Virus record (IMG/VR): IMGVR_UViG_3300035665_000293
Coordinates: 1 to 20,243 of that record
DNA length: 20,243 bases
Reading direction: 5' to 3' (one strand)
Source of the DNA: a virus
Positions within the stretch are counted from its first letter, which is position 1. Every line of letters starts with the position of its first letter. Under the pieces are notes generated by a model. That model had not been told where the DNA came from. It worked only from the letters and a program-made list of their open reading frames with translations, and made no database searches. Positions 13,873 to 19,907 of the stretch are shown in pieces. A program made the position numbers and the translations under genes.

Positions 13873-16125
13873 TTATTTGCTCTCCAGTTGTGCGACACGC
13901 GCACGCAGCGATTGAATTTCCTTCACAAGCATCGGGACAAGTTTGCTGTAGTCCACGGCCATCATGTCATCAGGATCTTCTGGCTTATATACCGCCTCTG
14001 GCGCAACGGACAACAACTCTTGAGCAACCATGCCGTAGCGTTGGTGCGAGTCATCAAACTTCCAATCAAAACTGCGGACTTGAATAGCGTCAATCAAATC
14101 AGAAGCAGCGGGGGCATCTTGAATGTTCTTTTTTAAGCGTTGATCCGAAGATACGTTGTAGGCTGTTGTAGTAGATGTGGTGGTGATTGAACCGGCAACA
14201 GAACCATTGTTATAAAATCTAACTGCTTCGTCTGATCCGCCGTTTGTCGTGTTGATTGCCATCGCAAAGTTGGCGGCTTGAACATCAAGCCTTGGCGCCA
14301 CAGCCGACGCGCTAGTCCGCCCAACCAGCAAATCCCCCCCGCTCGTGATGCGGGCGCGTTCTGAATAGGACTCGCTACCAACTGCTCCAGTGTAACTATA
14401 AAAAGTAAGGCCAGCGCCATTAGCAGAATTTATTAAGCCGCCAGCGGAAGAACTTGTTCCGTGAAGTTGAATTCCTGCGCCGATACTGTTCGACAAAACC
14501 TGCCGAACCGATGTTCCACTCGCTGCTGTGGTAGTCCCCACCAGCAAATCTCCATCCGCATCCAGCGTCATCGCCTGCGTGAACGAGATGGTGCCGCCTG
14601 CGGTTGGCGTTACGTCGGTTGAGCGATACCAGTAATGCGCGCCAGTGGCTTGCGAGTAATGCCCAGCAGCGGCTGAAGATTTGTAAACAAAATTGCCGGA
14701 GGTATTAAGGTACGAGTTGGAAAGCAGATATATGTCTGTGTTTGTGCTTCGGCCCATAAGGCTTCCGCTGCCAAACTCAAACGCTCTATAAGACGTACTC
14801 CACGCACTCGGCGTCACGCCCAGACCGAGGTTGCCGGTATTGGTCAGCACCATCAAATCAGAAGTCTGATAACCGCCGTTGTACAACGATCCAAACGACA
14901 TCGTTGATCCGGTAGAGGCGGTGTAACTGATGCTAATTCGGCCCAATGCGTTAGTGGCGTCAGTCCACAAAATAGATTTATTGCCAGAGGGGTTGCTGTA
15001 ACCAGACTCCAAGTTCAGCAGCGTAACTGCCGTCCCCGTCGCGTCTTTAACGTGCAATTTTGCGCTAGGCGAACTCGTCCCGATGCCGAGGTTGCCGGAA
15101 TCGGTAAGATTTAATGTTGGGCTACCGTCGCTTTTTTGCCATTCGTACGTATTAGCACGATATGCGGCGGCTACGTTTGCCGATGCAGCGTCGTTTAGAT
15201 AGTTTTGGCGAACAGCAGAGCCGGATGTCTGGAAGTAAATGTTGTACCCAGCACTTGTCTGAACGTGTAGTTTCGCACCCGGCGAACTCGTCCCGATGCC
15301 GAGGCCCGTCGAGGTGAGGCGCATACCTTCGGTGGTCTCAGCACCAAAAGACAAATAGCCGTTTCCGACTTTTAAGTAATTTTCTAGACTACCGGAATTG
15401 TTACGGATTTCAATTTCGTTAGCGGATGAGTTAGAACGAACCCACAAAACAGCGGCGTTGTCAGAAAATCTTGGAAATTGAATTTTAGAACCGGATGTGC
15501 TGCCAACTTGTACATCAGTCCCGTTAAAAGTCAGCGCACTCCCCGAAGTCGCCACCTTTGACCCGTTCAAGTACAACACGCCGTTGGCGGTGCCGCCGGA
15601 GAAAGTAGGATTGTTAGTGAGAGTGGTGATGCTGGCGGAAGTGGCAATCAGGTTGGTGATCGTGGCCGAAGCAGAAGTTAGAACTGTGATATTTGCGCTG
15701 GCCGCGCTGATGTTCCCAATATAGTTCGTCGCGTCAACTACATCCGTGCCGTTGCTGACCAGAATGATCTTGGCCTTATTCGGCACCGACACGCCGGTTT
15801 GACCCGAAACCTTGACGGTAACTTGGCCGGACGAAGTGTTATTGAAGATGAAGTAGAGTTTCTTGTTGGCAGGAACAATAAGGTTCGTGCTGGCCCCACC
15901 CGTACCCGTCAGTTCAATGTACATGTTACGGGCGACACCGGTCGCGCCGTTCGGGATGGTGATGGTGGTATCCGTTCCCGTGGAAACGGCCTGAGTGACG
16001 TAACCTGAAATCGCCTGTTCGATTAGGGTTCCAAGGTTGGTGTTCGTGGTATTACCCCACGTACCGGCTTGGTCGCCCGTTCCGATCAGTTCAAGAGCCA
16101 GATTAGTGCTGTATGTACTACTCAT
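13873..16125 (-). CDS. Tail fibre with C-terminal self-cleaving peptidase S74 chaperone
   Basis: A 750-residue protein. The N-terminal domain (1-140, MSSTYSTNLALELIGTGDQ) is probably the virion-anchoring part, well conserved in aquatic phages. The middle is a beta-rich fibre shaft with repeats: GLGIGTSSP(G/S)AKLHV near residues 272 and 343, and GDLLVG twice (about residues 533 and 596). The end is an intramolecular chaperone domain, S660-D-x-R-x-K665, then VRSFDWKFDDSHQRYGMVAQE, DYSKLVPMLVKEIQSLRARV and a coiled coil. In this family the Ser-Lys dyad cuts the chain before the Ser once the trimer has folded, which would release about 91 residues. The ATG has TGAGGT 8 bases upstream, containing the stop of the repeat-protein gene. 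Receptor unknown. Confidence 0.95.
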   Translation of the reverse strand: MSSTYSTNLALELIGTGDQAGTWGNTTNTNLGTLIEQAISGYVTQAVSTGTDTTITIPNGATGVARNMYIELTGTGGASTNLIVPANKKLYFIFNNTSSGQVTVKVSGQTGVSVPNKAKIILVSNGTDVVDATNYIGNISAASANITVLTSASATITNLIATSASITTLTNNPTFSGGTANGVLYLNGSKVATSGSALTFNGTDVQVGSTSGSKIQFPRFSDNAAVLWVRSNSSANEIEIRNNSGSLENYLKVGNGYLSFGAETTEGMRLTSTGLGIGTSSPGAKLHVQTSAGYNIYFQTSGSAVRQNYLNDAASANVAAAYRANTYEWQKSDGSPTLNLTDSGNLGIGTSSPSAKLHVKDATGTAVTLLNLESGYSNPSGNKSILWTDATNALGRISISYTASTGSTMSFGSLYNGGYQTSDLMVLTNTGNLGLGVTPSAWSTSYRAFEFGSGSLMGRSTNTDIYLLSNSYLNTSGNFVYKSSAAAGHYSQATGAHYWYRSTDVTPTAGGTISFTQAMTLDADGDLLVGTTTAASGTSVRQVLSNSIGAGIQLHGTSSSAGGLINSANGAGLTFYSYTGAVGSESYSERARITSGGDLLVGRTSASAVAPRLDVQAANFAMAINTTNGGSDEAVRFYNNGSVAGSITTTSTTTAYNVSSDQRLKKNIQDAPAASDLIDAIQVRSFDWKFDDSHQRYGMVAQELLSVAPEAVYKPEDPDDMMAVDYSKLVPMLVKEIQSLRARVAQLESK
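14146..14151 (-). other. Predicted S74 autocleavage site in the tail fibre
   Basis: The bond between S659 and S660 in NVSSDQRLKKN is where S74 proteins cut themselves. The S-D-x-R-x-K spacing of the Ser-Lys dyad is intact (S660, K665), so the fibre should mature to about 659 residues. Confidence 0.75.
15068..15304 (-). repeat. Direct 24-bp repeat pair within the fibre gene
   Basis: Identical 24-base copies lie at 15068-15091 and 15281-15304. Both encode the G-T-S-S-P part of the GLGIGTSSPxAKLHV shaft motif. They are 213 bases apart (71 codons), so recombination between them would remove an in-frame block of shaft. Confidence 0.85.
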
Positions 16126-16133
16126 CTTTAGTT

Positions 16134-16139
16134 ACCTCA
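16134..16139 (-). promoter_or_regulatory. Ribosome binding site TGAGGT for the tail fibre
   Basis: The minus strand reads TGAGGTAACTAAAG before ATG. The TGA is also the stop codon of the preceding repeat-protein gene. Confidence 0.72.
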
Positions 16140-17039
16140 CGCCGCAATCTGCGTCCAATTTGGGTTTTGCGTCGTACTAATATCTGTCCAAGTCGCGCTT
16201 TGCGCGTTGTTAATTCCTGTCCAATTCGCGTTCTGATTGGTATTAATCTGTCCCCAGATGTTGACTACCCCAACCGCGCCGGTTCCGGCTACCCCAGAGA
16301 CTACAACATTTGAGCCTGACGATGTAGTGACCGTGCCGACTGCACCGCTTGCCGATACACCCGTGACAAAAACCTTGATTTCAAGCCGTACATCGACCGT
16401 TCCAACTTCCCCTGTACCCGAGACTCCGGTGACCGAGAGGTTCTGATCGGTGACAACAAAAACTGTCCCAACCGCCCCGGTCGCAGCCACTCCGGTAACA
16501 GCAGCAACCGCTGCCGCTGCAACTAGGACATCCCCGACTTCGCCCGTAGCAGAAAGCCCGGTAACAGGAACAATAGCCGCTGCCTGTACCGTAACAGTGC
16601 CGACCGCTCCCGTCCCCTCAACGCCGGTAACGGCAAGGACTTGATCCGTTTTAACGAATACGGTGCCAACGGCACCCGAAGCCTCAACCCCGGTAACGAC
16701 CGCAACTGCCGAGGCCGCAACGACGACGGTGCCAGTCTGGCCGGTAGCCTCAACGCCCGTGACGGAGATAACTTGGTCGGTGACGACAACAACTGTGCCA
16801 ACGGCACCCGAAGCCTCAACGCCTATGACGGGGACATTTGCCGCCGCAAAGACAAGAACCGTACCGGTCTGGCCTGTAGCCTCAACCCCCGTAACGGGGA
16901 TATTTACGGAGCCCGTGACAACAACAGATCCTACCGCACCCGTTGCAGTAAGATTGCCAACACCTTCGCCCCAACCTTGTTCGCCCCAGCCTACGCCGGA
17001 AGCGTTCCAACCGTCGAAGGCGACTATGACGCCTGCCAC
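16137..17039 (-). CDS. Repeat protein of eleven 22-residue VTGVxATGxVGTV units, likely fibre or decoration
   Basis: A 300-residue protein. After a Trp/Gly-rich start (FDGWNASGVGWGEQGWGEG), residues 27-268 are eleven 22-residue units with consensus VTGVeAtGavGTVxV plus a variable AAxVxV half; the last is degenerate. The C-terminus has Trp every 11 residues (W262, W273, W284, W295) in INTNQNANWTG-like units, half the main period. Regular Gly-Val repeats predict a beta-solenoid or beta-helix shaft. It lies just before the S74 fibre, so a fibre segment, decoration or receptor-contact protein is likely; inferred. The start is GTG at 17039, preceded by an in-frame TAG four codons upstream and only a weak Shine-Dalgarno. 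It contains no cysteine. Confidence 0.87.
   Translation of the reverse strand: MAGVIVAFDGWNASGVGWGEQGWGEGVGNLTATGAVGSVVVTGSVNIPVTGVEATGQTGTVLVFAAANVPVIGVEASGAVGTVVVVTDQVISVTGVEATGQTGTVVVAASAVAVVTGVEASGAVGTVFVKTDQVLAVTGVEGTGAVGTVTVQAAAIVPVTGLSATGEVGDVLVAAAAVAAVTGVAATGAVGTVFVVTDQNLSVTGVSGTGEVGTVDVRLEIKVFVTGVSASGAVGTVTTSSGSNVVVSGVAGTGAVGVVNIWGQINTNQNANWTGINNAQSATWTDISTTQNPNWTQIAA
16236..16961 (-). repeat. 66-bp tandem repeat, eleven units
   Basis: The region is exactly 11 x 66 bases by protein register. A 26-base identical block recurs at 16663-16688 and 16795-16820, 132 bases apart, and unit types alternate (ATGQTGT versus ASGAVGT with TDQV). The last growth therefore seems to have duplicated a two-unit, 132-bp block. 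Confidence 0.9.
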
Positions 17040-17046
17040 GGCCCCT

Positions 17047-17063
17047 GCCTAATTAAATTAGGC
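17047..17063 (-). other. Perfect inverted repeat around a stop codon
   Basis: GCCTAATTAAATTAGGC has 7-base arms and a 3-base loop. It covers the TAA of the 151-residue gene and ends 7 bases before the GTG of the repeat-protein gene. No T-run follows on the minus strand, so it is not a typical terminator; it could modulate translation of the weakly signalled GTG start. Confidence 0.55.
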
Positions 17064-17513
17064 GATACGGAGGATTGCGGTTGATGCTGCAGCAGCCGGG
17101 AACTGGATAGTGAAGTTGCCCGCCGTCGAGGTTTTATCCCCGCCGAACGCCAGCACCGCCACCGCCTTGTTACTTTGACTGCTGTTGTAGATCAACGCGC
17201 CATTTGCCGTAATTGTGGCCGAGTCCCACGTAATGTCGTCAAAATCCAAATACGCCGTCGTGCTGCTTGAAGTCGGTACTTGCGAGATCGTCAACGTCTT
17301 ACCGCCAGCAGTGTAGTTCGTACCAGACGAAGAAACTTCGTCCGTAGTCGTATATGCCGTAGTAGACGCACTCAACGTAGCAGACGAGGTGTACAAAGCG
17401 ATCTTGAAGACATCCGCAGCCGTCGAAGCCCGGATTACGCCGGTCCCAAAGTTGTGGATTCCGTCAAGAATCTCAACCTTAAACGACGTTGCCATTGCCT
17501 GAGTAATAGCCAT
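17058..17513 (-). CDS. Small beta-rich virion protein, family common in aquatic phages
   Basis: A 151-residue, Thr/Ser/Ala-rich, cysteine-free protein beginning MAITQAMATSFKVEILDGIH, with FKIALYTSSATLSASTTAY (about 36-54), SSGTNYTAGGKTL, AYLDFDDITWDSATITANGALIYN and a final FTIQFPAAAASTAILRIA. This pattern is well conserved in uncultured phages and in some prophage tail regions. It is probably a structural protein such as a minor tail or decoration component; the family has no function I can name with certainty. The ATG is preceded by AGGAGATTGAG, a leader duplicated exactly before the gene at 18777. Confidence 0.88.
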   Translation of the reverse strand: MAITQAMATSFKVEILDGIHNFGTGVIRASTAADVFKIALYTSSATLSASTTAYTTTDEVSSSGTNYTAGGKTLTISQVPTSSSTTAYLDFDDITWDSATITANGALIYNSSQSNKAVAVLAFGGDKTSTAGNFTIQFPAAAASTAILRIA

Positions 17514-17525
17514 CTCAATCTCCTA
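17506..17525 (-). repeat. 20-bp duplicated translation-start leader, copy 1
   Basis: The plus strand reads atagccatctcaatctccta: on the minus strand a TAG stop within TAGGAGATTGAG, then ATGGCTAT. The identical 20 bases recur at 18770-18789 before a different, unrelated gene. Confidence 0.9.
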
Positions 17526-17760
17526 AATGCTCTATAGCATTCATAAAACCGTTTTCAATCAATATGCGCCGCAGGTTCATCCGCTCGGATTCCTGTGCTT
17601 CCTTGAAGTACTGCGCCAGAACACGTTTAAGTTCTGAACGGTTATTAATGCGAAGAAGGCGATCAACAGCACGATCTGCCATCTCGTCTGGCGTAAATCC
17701 ACGACTGTCCGTGGTAAACACCTTTACCGTACCAAGTTCTAACCCACCTTCAAAACTCAT
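17515..17760 (-). CDS. Small conserved phage protein (81 residues)
   Basis: Begins MSFEGGLELGTVKVFTTDSR and continues GFTPDEMADRAVDRLLRIN, then a charged helix (SELKRVLAQYFKEAQESERMNLRRIL). The opening is conserved in aquatic phages, always near the adaptor genes. The mixed beta then helical layout suggests a compact soluble protein; no function can be assigned. The ATG overlaps the adaptor-like gene stop (17757-17760, ATGA), and the following gene begins one base after this one ends, so it sits in a tightly coupled group. Confidence 0.87.
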   Translation of the reverse strand: MSFEGGLELGTVKVFTTDSRGFTPDEMADRAVDRLLRINNRSELKRVLAQYFKEAQESERMNLRRILIENGFMNAIEHLGD

Positions 17761-18395
17761 GTGACCGGAATCCTCGCTTGTCCTGAACGGTACGCATCCT
17801 GACGATCCAGACCATCGCCCAGACGCTTCAATTGAGCAAGGGCTTCCTGATACTTCTGCTCGTAGTACTGCATCATATCGGCTTCGCCCTTGAGATAAGT
17901 GTACGCCTCGCGGAGCGATCCGTAGAGCAACACGGTCTCAAAGTTGTCCCCAAGCCACGATGTTGAAGATGAAACGATAGAAGTAGGGTAATAATAGTAA
18001 TGCAGTTCTGCTGTGTAGTTAGCGTTCGGAGTCGGCCCCAACAACATAGTCGCATTATCAAAAATGGCGTAGTACGCAGGCTTGCCCGTACTGTTGGGCG
18101 GTGGGTACGCAGCGCGGATGTAGTTCACATCCTTGTTCAACAGGTACTCGTACTCACCCGTAGTCGGGTCAATCACCGCAAGCGAGAACGTCGAGAGCCA
18201 ATCAGACGGCAGGGAGAAATACTGAAATTGCGCCGTCATCGTACCGGTGACGTTCTTACGAATCGCCGGGATCTGGACTGAGTTATAAATCCGCTCTTCA
18301 GCCAACTGCACAAACGTAGGGATATTCGCTACAAAAGACGTTTCCGTGCTTTCGCAGTAATCCTGAATCAACGTTGAGAGTTGGCTGTAGTTCAC
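17757..18395 (-). CDS. Phage adaptor (head-tail connector) like protein
   Basis: A 212-residue protein. MNYSQLSTLIQDYCESTETSF, FVQLAEERIYNSVQIPAIRK, a beta part (FSLPSDWLSTFSLAVID, YYAIFDNATMLLGPTPNANYTAELHYYYYP), then WLGDNFETVLLYGSLREAYTYLKGE and a C-terminal helix. This helix-beta-helix layout is that of the adaptor proteins that sit under the portal of short-tailed phages and join head to tail. The start is GTG, with its stop-start overlap GTGA at 18392-18395 and no good Shine-Dalgarno, so translation is probably coupled to the gene before. It is the second adaptor-like protein in the window after the one at 19889. Confidence 0.86.
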   Translation of the reverse strand: MNYSQLSTLIQDYCESTETSFVANIPTFVQLAEERIYNSVQIPAIRKNVTGTMTAQFQYFSLPSDWLSTFSLAVIDPTTGEYEYLLNKDVNYIRAAYPPPNSTGKPAYYAIFDNATMLLGPTPNANYTAELHYYYYPTSIVSSSTSWLGDNFETVLLYGSLREAYTYLKGEADMMQYYEQKYQEALAQLKRLGDGLDRQDAYRSGQARIPVT

Positions 18396-18589
18396 GGAGA
18401 CCAGCCAGACCGGTACTTGCTGTTGTTCTCAAGATTGATCTGAGACACGAACTTCGTGCCCTTGGTCGCAGCGCCAGCACCCTTCATTTTCATGTGGGTA
18501 ACGCCCTTGTTGACATCCTTCTCAGGATAGCCATTACGACCCGTCGAATCCGTGTTCGGCCTAATCTTGCCGGGGTTCAGTTCTTTCAT
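18392..18589 (-). CDS. Small basic protein (65 residues), conserved in aquatic phages
   Basis: Reads MKELNPGKIRPNTDSTGRNG, then GVTHMKMKGAGAATKGTKF and a polar end. Basic and Gly/Lys-rich without a predicted fold; MKMKGAGAATKG is a signature I recall from aquatic phage genomes in this same position. The ATG has GAGGTAAG upstream, overlapping the stop of the previous gene. It could be a head-interior or connector-associated peptide; not determinable from sequence. Confidence 0.85.
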   Translation of the reverse strand: MKELNPGKIRPNTDSTGRNGYPEKDVNKGVTHMKMKGAGAATKGTKFVSQINLENNSKYRSGWSP

Positions 18590-18594
18590 GATGC

Positions 18595-18777
18595 TTACCT
18601 CGGGCCAGAAGACTTACGCACCGGGCTGCGCTGGTTCATCACCTTCGCCATATTCCGACCGTACTTCTTCATGTCGCTGTTGGTCTTGCCACCAGCACGC
18701 ATGTTCTTGACCCGACCCGGACCGTGAGCCTTGCTCGCCGGGAGAGCCGCGTGTTTTTCAAGTTTACTCATAGCCAT
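18595..18777 (-). CDS. Small very basic protein (60 residues)
   Basis: Reads MAMSKLEKHAALPASKAHGP, then GRVKNMRAGGKTNSDMKKYGRNM and a basic end. Lys/Arg-rich with few hydrophobics, consistent with nucleic-acid contact or a packaged peptide. I recall similar KYGRNMAKVMNQ-type peptides next to the 65-residue protein in aquatic phages. The ATG follows AGGAGATTGAG, the leader shared with the gene at 17513. Function unknown. Confidence 0.85.
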   Translation of the reverse strand: MAMSKLEKHAALPASKAHGPGRVKNMRAGGKTNSDMKKYGRNMAKVMNQRSPVRKSSGPR

Positions 18778-18789
18778 CTCAATCTCCTA
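18770..18789 (-). repeat. 20-bp duplicated translation-start leader, copy 2
   Basis: The same 20 bases as at 17506-17525, with the last stop codon of the upstream gene, AGGAG Shine-Dalgarno, 6-base spacer, ATG and the second codon in identical places. The two genes that follow are unrelated. Confidence 0.9.
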
Positions 18790-19164
18790 GGTCGTAACGA
18801 CCGTTACCGTCCCGACTTCACCTGCCGGGGCTAAATCATTTGGGGTTAACCCGGCATCGTCTGCTCTAGCCCCTCCTACGGGAGCCCAGCCCCATTGTAT
18901 CTGACGACTGCCATTTGCGCCGTCATTACCTACCGCAAAATAACTCGTATCCGGTCGTGGATTCCGCAACGCCTGCGGGTCGTCCACGGGGTACAAACCA
19001 AGCGATAATTGAGGCTGATCCGGCTCCCAACACTCCGAACATACCAAGATATTTACGTTCTTGGTCTTGATCACGAGCGACTTTAACTGCTTCAGTTTGT
19101 ACTGAAACCCGCAGCGGTCGCACATGGCGATAGCGTTTTTGCCACTGGCAAACCTGTTTGGCAT
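18787..19164 (-). CDS. Zinc-ribbon virion-associated protein with a C-terminal GEVGTVTV tail
   Basis: A 125-residue protein. C15-x2-C18 (CDRC) and C42-x2-C45 (CSEC) form a likely four-cysteine zinc ribbon within RFASGKNAIAMCDRCGFQY and VIKTKNVNILVCSECW. The middle, SLGLYPVDDPQALRNPRPDTS, is a conserved phrase in aquatic phages. The C-terminus, LAPAGEVGTVTVVTT, matches one unit of the 22-residue repeats in the protein encoded at 17039-16137. It is placed between the adaptor-like gene and small basic proteins, which suggests a connector or head role; inferred. TAATG overlap with the gene before (19164). Confidence 0.88.
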   Translation of the reverse strand: MPNRFASGKNAIAMCDRCGFQYKLKQLKSLVIKTKNVNILVCSECWEPDQPQLSLGLYPVDDPQALRNPRPDTSYFAVGNDGANGSRQIQWGWAPVGGARADDAGLTPNDLAPAGEVGTVTVVTT

Positions 19165-19889
19165 TAGTAGCCACCCAAGAAACTCTCACGTGGGACAAAG
19201 CGTACTGCGGCTTTCTCACGATCCTCGCCAGAAGCCAAATCCCAAGCCTCGTCATACTGGGCCTTCAAGACCTGAGTACGACCCTCTGCACCCGGAATCT
19301 TTAGCGACAGCATATAGGCCAGCCCAGCAACCATGCAGGGCAGGAAGCGGAACGGGATATCCTGACCATTAACGCCTGTACCGGGGTCAAACATACGACG
19401 CAGACGGGTGTAGTAAAGAATCCAAGTAGTGCTGTTATCGGGCTTCGGCCAGACCGTAAACTGAGGGTAAACAATTACGTTATCCGCACCCGTCGCGCCC
19501 GTGCGGCGATTAATCCAAATCTGGATCGGTCGGCCTGTCGCATTCTTGTTCGGTATTGATACGTAGGTGCTGGATGAAATACGCGAGATATTGATGTCCT
19601 GCTGATTGGTACCAGACCCAGTACGGATTACATGGTCAAGCAGGTCTACCGTATCCACCGGCAAATCATAAGTACCGACGTTGTAGGTCAAAGTGTGGGT
19701 GCCCTGCTCCAGCGTCCACAAGTTCACGCCACGATTAGCCCAGTCCATCAGAAGCAGGGCAAGACTACGCTTCGACGTACGGAAGTCATAGCCCGTACGC
19801 AATTCAGCCCCACAACGCTCAAAAGCCTCTTCAATAATAGTATTGAGGTCGAGGTTGAAGTCTGTCGTTGCTGTAGTTTTATCGACCAT
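19164..19889 (-). CDS. Adaptor / P22 gp4-like tail accessory protein (probable)
   Basis: A 241-residue protein. FNLDLNTIIEEAFERCGAEL and GYDFRTSKRSLALLLMDWAN (helices) precede beta-rich RGVNLWTLEQGTHTLTYNVG and YDLPVDTVDLLDHVIR, followed by PIQIWINRR, FTVWPKPDNSTTWILYYTRL and helical PFRFLPCMVAGLAYMLSLKI, then AQYDEAWDLASGEDREKA. That order suits the head-tail connector/adaptor family, of which P22 gp4 is the best-known member; the identification is by fold pattern and neighbourhood, not a search. The ATG lacks a good Shine-Dalgarno: the stop of the previous gene is 18 bases upstream. It is the first complete gene of the window. Confidence 0.86.
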   Translation of the reverse strand: MVDKTTATTDFNLDLNTIIEEAFERCGAELRTGYDFRTSKRSLALLLMDWANRGVNLWTLEQGTHTLTYNVGTYDLPVDTVDLLDHVIRTGSGTNQQDINISRISSSTYVSIPNKNATGRPIQIWINRRTGATGADNVIVYPQFTVWPKPDNSTTWILYYTRLRRMFDPGTGVNGQDIPFRFLPCMVAGLAYMLSLKIPGAEGRTQVLKAQYDEAWDLASGEDREKAAVRFVPRESFLGGY

Positions 19890-19907
19890 GAATATTATGC
19901 TCGTTTA

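Noticed and set aside
13873-16125. The fibre as an enzyme such as a glycan depolymerase
   Set aside because: Apart from the S74 domain I see only shaft-type repeats and no catalytic motif or recognised lyase or hydrolase pattern.
16237-16644. Plus-strand Pro/Thr/Val-rich frames opposite the 22-residue repeat gene
   Set aside because: They are antisense shadows of the 66-bp array; the minus-strand frame has a start, coupling and regular protein repeats.
17047-17063. Rho-independent terminator
   Set aside because: The hairpin is AT-rich with a short stem and has no T-run after it on the minus strand.
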